Positions 59,065 to 64,000 of a stretch of DNA of 64,000 bases are shown in pieces (the stretch's first letter is position 1; the number at the start of each line of letters is the position of its first letter). The DNA is from Lithobates sylvaticus (taxonomy: Eukaryota > Chordata > Amphibia > Anura > Ranidae): positions 622,562,255 through 622,626,254 of the forward strand of contig CM053028.1 in assembly GCA_028564925.1 (NCBI GenBank), read 5' to 3'. Made by a program: the position numbers and the translations under genes. Under the pieces are notes generated by a model that did no database searches, had not been told where the DNA came from, and saw only the letters and a list, made by a program, of their open reading frames with translations.

Positions 59065-60569
59065 TCTCCCATGTCTAAAGGACGCAAGTTAGTACTCTAA
59101 AGGTTGACAGAACAATCTCTTGGTTCCCATGAAAGACTGATGCACCCTTGGCAATTGAGTCAAACATAGGTAACAGCACTGCTTGAACTGGAAAGAACGT
59201 TAAGAAAAGTTCTCCATGAATCAATCTCTTCGCTTTTTATGCCGATGTGATAGCCAGGAAAAAGGTGAACTTAGCAGTGAGGCCGTCAACAGAGACAGCC
59301 AATTGTTCAACATAATCTTGTGAAATTGACAGCCCGCCTGCCTTGAGCTATCCCCGACAGGCAGCAAGCCCCCCATCCAGTATTTCTGGCATCAGACGTG
59401 ATTGTGAACTAGGAAATGGGGCAATGGGATGGCAAATGAGCCAGTTTCTCCATTGCAGCCACCAGGGGACTCGCTCTCATGACTGAGGTTATGTAGATGA
59501 CCTGAATTCTTCTTCCTGACTCCCACTGCTGGAGAAACCCCTTCCAGAAGGGCCGCCTTCTCCAGAGCATCCACTTGACCATTGGATCTGTAGACACCAT
59601 AGTGCCAATCATTTTAGACAATGAAAGGCACGCAGATGGGAAGAAGACAGGGCCAGGAGTATTCTGTTCCAGAATATCGGAATCCAAAGACAAAGCAATG
59701 GGCCTCTTGATTATATTGAACTGACCCCCCGAGGCACCCAAGAGACTGAGTGGGCTCCAGATGACTTTTCCAGATTCAACCGCCTGCCGAATTTGAGGAG
59801 CATTGAAAAGACCAGAGCTCTGGGCTCCAGCAGCTGCCCTATCTTGGGACAGTAGGAGAAGGACATCCAAGTAACTAGGCAAGTGTATGCTCCTTGTTTT
59901 CATAAAGACTATAACAACCAATAAGACCCTGAAAACACACAGGGTGATGTTGAAAGCCTAAATGGTGGACAAGCGAGCTGGAGAAGGTCTTGACCTACAA
60001 CGAATCAAAGGAACTTGTGGAAGTCTTCTACAATGAGCACATGAAAGTAAGCATCTTTAGATCTTTTGAAAACAAGCCAGTCACCTGGCTAGACCCCCTA
60101 TGAATCAGGGACAATGTCTCCAACTTGAACTTGTCTCAGGTGCTAAGGTCTAAAACCAGCCTCTGCAATCTTTTCCACTTCATGACCATAAAAGATGCGA
60201 GTACATGCCCTGAAATCGCTTTCATTCTGAGACTGGCACAGCAGTACTTTGCGAAACCAGTAACTTAACCTAAAACAAGAGTATATACTTCTATTACCTC
60301 AGGGTGAGGCAAAATCTGTAGAAATAAATTCTGAGATGAGGCGGACTTCTGATGGACCATGCGTGTCCTGAAATGACAACTTTGATGTTCCAATAGTCTG
60401 AAGCCCAAACTCATTAGCTTCTTGGATACCCGAGGTCAAGCTTTTAGCATACTTCTGAGGGGATATCTGGCTTCTTCACCAGCTCTTCCTAAAATCCAGA
60501 CCTGGTCTGTAAAAACGTGCGTCCCTCGCATGCTCTGAACTTTGATCTCTAGACTGTCATCTTCCAGCC

Positions 60570-60865
60570 TAGCAGGCGCCGGTCCTGAGGCAGGATGAAG
60601 ATATTTGCCAGCACACCATGGAGCGACACAAATAGCGTCCAAAAGGGTGATTTATTGCATGATCACAACACAAAGGATAGTGCAACGTTTCGGAGCCACG
60701 CAGGGCCCCTTCGTCAGGCATGTGATGTGAGGCAGGACCACGACTTGCCAACTGTGGCCTTGGTTATGGTGCTATCCAGCTTGCCAAATGATGAAGCTCC
60801 CTCAAAGGGATGTTACACTACGCCTGTTAGAGGCGGGATCAGCAAGCCTAGGCCCCAGCCATAGC
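60570..60865 (-). mobile_element. Hammerhead-bearing retroposon fragment in the DIRS fossil
   Basis: The piece has no DIRS similarity and interrupts the fossil. It contains the hammerhead at 60681-60720 and then, on the same strand, AATAAA near 60652. The ends are approximate; no clear target duplication was found. Confidence 0.5.
60681..60720 (-). ncRNA. Hammerhead ribozyme motif, consensus core
   Basis: The minus strand has TGC (stem I), CTGACGA (consensus first box), stem II GGGGCC/GGCTCC around loop CTGCGT, GAAA, CGTT, and GCA closing stem I. All core positions fit. Stem III would be a short ACGU palindrome with U as the cleavage base. Stem I is only 3 bp as read, so activity may need dimerisation. 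Confidence 0.75.
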
Positions 60866-61251
60866 ACTCACTTTGCCTTAACTGACGAGAGCATAACCCA
60901 TGCTACTATTTGAATTATGTCAATTGGAGCCTCACCATGGAAACCGACACCAGCTCCTGAACTACAGAGTTTCTAAAAAAGCTCTCGAACACTGCGTCCA
61001 CATTCTCCATCCACATTTTCATCACTTTAAACATGGCCACAATAGTCCAGGCGGACTTTCAGGCCATTCACTGCATCTTCCAAGGAAGAGCTACATGCTT
61101 GCTACATGCTTGCTTGCCTCACCAAGGCCTCAACAACTAGAGAGGCAGACTTTAGATGCTTCACATCCTTATCGCTGAATGGATAGAGCTTGGCCATCTT
61201 GCTCAGAAGGGAGGTATATCTCGCGATATATCAAGCTATATCCACACAGGC

Positions 61252-61430
61252 TATAGTAAGCGCTCAGATCTTCTCAGAGTGCATAAAAAAAAATCAAAAA
61301 GCTGCTTTATTACACTGTTTCAATTGGAATGGGTAAGAGCCTCTTTGACCCGCAGAAACGACGGGGTAATAAAGCAGCTTTTGGATTTTTTTATGCACTC
61401 TGTGAAGATCTGAGCGCTTACTATAGCTTG
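61252..61430. repeat. Inverted repeat with 60-bp arms
   Basis: 'tatagtaagcgctcagatct' (61252) is mirrored by 'agatctgagcgcttactata' (to about 61426); arms continue to 'aaagctgctttatta'. The loop is ~50 bp. It resembles a small fold-back but lacks a hammerhead core. Confidence 0.85.
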
Positions 61431-61504
61431 TGTTATATCACCAGATTTGTATGGAGCATTATATTCGATCAGCTGCTATTTTGTTATATACAGTATAACA
61501 CACA

Positions 61505-61980
61505 TATACACCAATCAGCCATAACGTTATGACCACTGATAGGTATAGTGAATAACATTGATTATCTTGTTACAATGATATCTGAAAGTAGGTGGGATAT
61601 ATTAGGCAGTAATTGAACATGTTGTCCCTGAAGTTGATGAAAGCAGAAACAATGGGCAAGTGTAAGGATTTGAAGGACTTTGAAAAGGGACACATTTTAA
61701 TGTCTAAACGACTGGGTCAGAGCAACTCCAAAACTGCAGCTCTATTGGGATGTTCCCGGTCTGCAGTGGTCAGGACCAACCAAAAGTGGTCTAAGGAAGG
61801 AAAACTGGCGAACTGGTAACAGGGTCATGGGTGGCCAAGGAAAGCGAAGAATGGCCGTGTAGTCCAATCCAGTAGAAGAGCTGGTGTTACTCAGATTGCT
61901 GAAAAAGTTAATGCTGGTTCCGATAGGTGTCAAAAACACACAGTGCAGTTTGTTGTGTATGGGGCTGTGTAGCCTCAGAA
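61505..61980 (+). mobile_element. Tc1-like relic, 5' part
   Basis: Starts with ACACCAATCAGCCATAACG and includes a transposase N-terminus (61613-61819): MGKCKDLKDFEKGHI, MSKRLGQSNSKTAALLGCSR. The frame stops soon after KEGKLANW, and the catalytic region is missing. Same family as the minus-strand relics at 13.4 and 25.4 kb. Confidence 0.85.
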
Positions 61981-62126
61981 TGCCAGCTACAGTGGGGGCC
62001 CTTGTGTGGGCGCGCTCCCAAGCTGGACTGTGTATGTTCATAGACACACTACCATATCAGCTAAAAACATGTTCCCCAATAATCAGCCTCCACACACAAC
62101 ACTAATAGTCTGTTTCTCTCCAACAG

Positions 62127-63303
62127 TAGAAGAAGATGGTTGCAGAAATACAGAAGCCCCTCCCACCTTCCACCGACAAGCAGAATGTAACGCCCTAACT
62201 GCTCATTAGGAATTTGTTGTCACATCTCGCGAACATGGACAGTCTGCGGACAGTTGCGGATTTTCTTGGCTCCACCTCCGACATGAACCACCTGACTGGA
62301 GAGGTAAGTGGTGAATGACCGTAGACTCACACAGTTGGTTGACCCTTACTGCGTACTGCTGAACACGGCAGCACAGAGTATCATTTATGCCTACAGGCCA
62401 GTGCCAAAAAACTGCTTCCTGCCCTTGGGTTTATTGGTGCAGTCACATGACCACTGTCAGGTCGTGGCACAATTCCTGCAGTCTCTTGGTACATATATAA
62501 AAAAAAAAAAAAATGTGAGTCTACAAAGATAGCAGTAATTGCACAGTCAATGTGATTCTGTGCTCCTTTTTAAACTCCAAACAAAATGTTTTTTTTTCCC
62601 CATGCAGTGAGGCTGTGCGCGCACTGCTGTGGTTAACTTCTTGTTTTTGTCTAGGGCAGTGGTATCCAAACTGTGCCTGGGGGCCAGATGTGGCCCTTTG
62701 GGCACTATTCTATTCACTGACACCAACGAAGGGGCAAAATTCCTCCCATTGACACGAACAATAAGGCACTATTTCTTCCACTGACACCCACGATGGGGCA
62801 TTATTCCTCCCACTGACACCAACGATGGGGCATTATTCCTCCCACTGACACCAATAATGAGGCACTATTCCTTCCACTGACACCAACAATGGGGCACTAT
62901 TCCTCCCACTAACACCAACGATGGGGCACTATTCTTCCAACTAACACCAACAATGGGGCATTAGTCCTCCCCCTGACACCAAAGATAGGGCATTGTTTAC
63001 TAAAACTGGACGGCAGGACATTTTCTACTCCCACTGGCCCTGGTCCAGCCCTCCTGAAGTCTGAAAGACCGTAAACTGGCCTTTTGTTTAGAAAGTTTGG
63101 AGACCCCTGCTCTAGGGGGTTGGAGAGCAGAGATATATATATACCTAATTCTCAGATCCTCCCAGCACAAGACCGGGCACCCTGCGGCTCCTGTCCCCCC
63201 CCCCCCCGCAGTCTAGTAGATCTGCTGTGGATGTAAAGACACCAGGAACAGTCCACTGCTGGATGGTGGGGGAGCGCCGTTTGCCACCAGAGCGATGGAT
63301 CGG
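62127..63303 (+). CDS. Unrecognised host gene, first two coding exons (partial)
   Basis: An exon at 62127-62303 sits between TCTCTCCAACAG and GTAAGTGG. Its ATG at 62235 opens MDSLRTVADFLGSTSDMN and HLTGE, ending in phase 0. A second exon at 63212-63303 follows a strong poly-C tract and GCAG, stays open in that phase (SSRSAVDVKTPGTVHCWMV, GERRLPPERWIG), and ends at GG/GTGAGT. A 20-codon upstream ORF starts at 62136. Splice sites and phase agree, but I do not recognise the protein. A non-coding exon 1 at about 50.83 kb is likely. It could still be a chance combination or a transposon-derived exon. Confidence 0.45.
62657..63109. mobile_element. hAT MITE with internal tandem repeats
   Basis: Starts CAGTGGTATCCAAACTG and ends AGTTTGGAGACCCCTG. 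Flanks GTCTAGGG and CTCTAGGG are an 8-bp duplication with one difference. The interior has a ~35-bp array of 'actgacaccaacgatggggc' units. It lies in the intron between the two putative coding exons. Confidence 0.85.
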
Positions 63304-64000
63304 GTGAGTAAAAGGCTTTCTGATCACCCCTTGACAAAATGAGCAGTTAGCCTATGCAGTGCGGGCACAGCCCCCTTGTATAGGAAAACTTTTGTTTTTG
63401 CCCAGAGTTGGGCTGGAAAACTTTAAACATCATGTCTAAGGCCTTGTTGTCATAGGTAGTTTACTACGGCGTACACCCCCGCATTGGGTTGCACAGGTGT
63501 TCTGTGCATCTCAGCGCAGGCAGTCCCATTGATGTCAATTCTGATGCAGTGGCTGCACGGACACAGCTGCTTCTCCCAACTTAACAGCAGTGTAGGTGTT
63601 TGTGTGTACGGCCCTGAATGCACACTGTTTGAGTTCAGGGCTGTGCACCCGCACAGATGTGAGATTGGGAGCAGTGGTAGGGTCCGTGCAGCTGATGCAG
63701 AATTTACAAGAATGGGACTGCCTGCACCGGGATGCACAGAACACCTGCACATCCCCAGGTGGGTAAGCATGACCCTCACATGGGTATATGCTGCACTGTG
63801 CCACCACAGACAGAAAAATCTCCTCTGTGCCCCTTCCAATAACATTGTTCTTGCCACTTGCCTTTTCTTTGGCCTCTTGGCTAATCACCACCAACTGCCA
63901 TTTCCATCCAGTGAGAGGGCCCTTACTATCCACTGGCAAGCTCTCATTGGACAGTGGAATGGCAGTCGATGTGGCTTAGCCTTGGTTACTAGGAAGTCAG
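63304..64000. other. Putative intron sequence
   Basis: Non-coding as far as can be seen. An inverted pair around 'tgcatctcagcgcaggcagt' (63505) and 'actgcctgcaccgggatgca' (63717-63736) suggests one more palindromic MITE of about 350 bp. Confidence 0.4.

Larger units (their letters stand above)
58290..61210 (-). mobile_element. DIRS-like retrotransposon fossil, broken
   Basis: Minus-strand matches to DIRS proteins: gag-like LYPFSDKDVKHLKSA (about 61150-61200) and reverse-transcriptase regions near 59935-60430 and 59409-59921 (SYLDVLLLLSQDR; KMIGTMVSTDP). Short inverted copies of 'cctgatggactccatggca' near 58310, 58460 and 58520 fit the inverted repeats of DIRS elements. Several breaks; moderately old. 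A ribozyme-bearing fragment (about 60570-60865) is inserted. Confidence 0.75.

Noticed and set aside
61252-61430. Third hammerhead fold-back
   Set aside because: The loop has GAAACGAC but no CUGANGA box or stem II; kept only as an inverted repeat.

Overview
The window looks like gene-poor, repeat-rich nuclear DNA of an anuran amphibian, most likely a true frog (Ranidae). That is inference. It rests on dense TTAA-flanked MITEs with CCACTT ends, Harbinger MITEs with TGCCGCGTACACAC ends, several Tc1-like families shared by fish and frogs, DIRS-like fossils, and a split vertebrate mitochondrial ribosomal protein gene. Only two host loci are visible. The 3' coding exon of MRPL16 lies at 5965-6450. 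The likely 5' end of an unrecognised gene has a CpG-rich promoter and exon 1 near 50.6-50.83 kb, then exons at 62127-62303 and 63212-63303.

Layout. 1-5.8 kb: nested TTAA MITEs carrying a Harbinger MITE and a fold-back retroposon (3513-4868). 5.97-7.5 kb: MRPL16 last exon and 3' UTR with two hAT MITEs. 7.56-9.28 kb: a TTAA MITE with a 24-bp minisatellite. 9.35-12.2 kb: a Tc1 relic split by a second, larger fold-back retroposon (9385-11865). 12.3-48.3 kb: a tandem duplication of a ~12 kb block (unit 1 12297-24306, unit 2 24333-48325). Each unit carries the same fossils: two Tc1 families, hAT elements, a DIRS-like fossil and TTAA MITEs. Unit 2 has gained a 10.77 kb Harbinger transposon (34069-44835), a 958-bp hAT element (28423-29380) and a 349-bp Harbinger MITE (27200-27548). 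Unit 1 keeps the empty site for each, so target duplications can be read directly. 48.5-50.5 kb: a Tc1 relic and a 24-bp minisatellite. 50.6-63.3 kb: the second host gene; its first intron holds a ~6.7 kb minisatellite, a DIRS-like fossil (58.3-61.2 kb) with a tRNA-Thr-like stretch and a ribozyme-bearing insertion, a Tc1 relic and a hAT MITE.

Two things stand out. First, hammerhead-ribozyme-like motifs occur at four independent places plus one duplicated copy. Each is followed by an AATAAA signal. Two sit in the loop between the arms of fold-back elements that share one plan: 5' TSD, arm, ribozyme and AATAAA, inverted arm, ~110-bp tail, 3' TSD. This suggests a family of ribozyme-bearing fold-back retroposons, possibly Penelope-like. 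Second, the Harbinger element appears to carry three genes: a HARBI1-type transposase, a Myb/SANT-like protein and a MADF/BESS-like protein. The last two are divergently arranged, and different minisatellites fill the introns.

All calls come from reading the sequence; no database search was run. Family names rest on recognised motifs, terminal repeats and target-site duplications.
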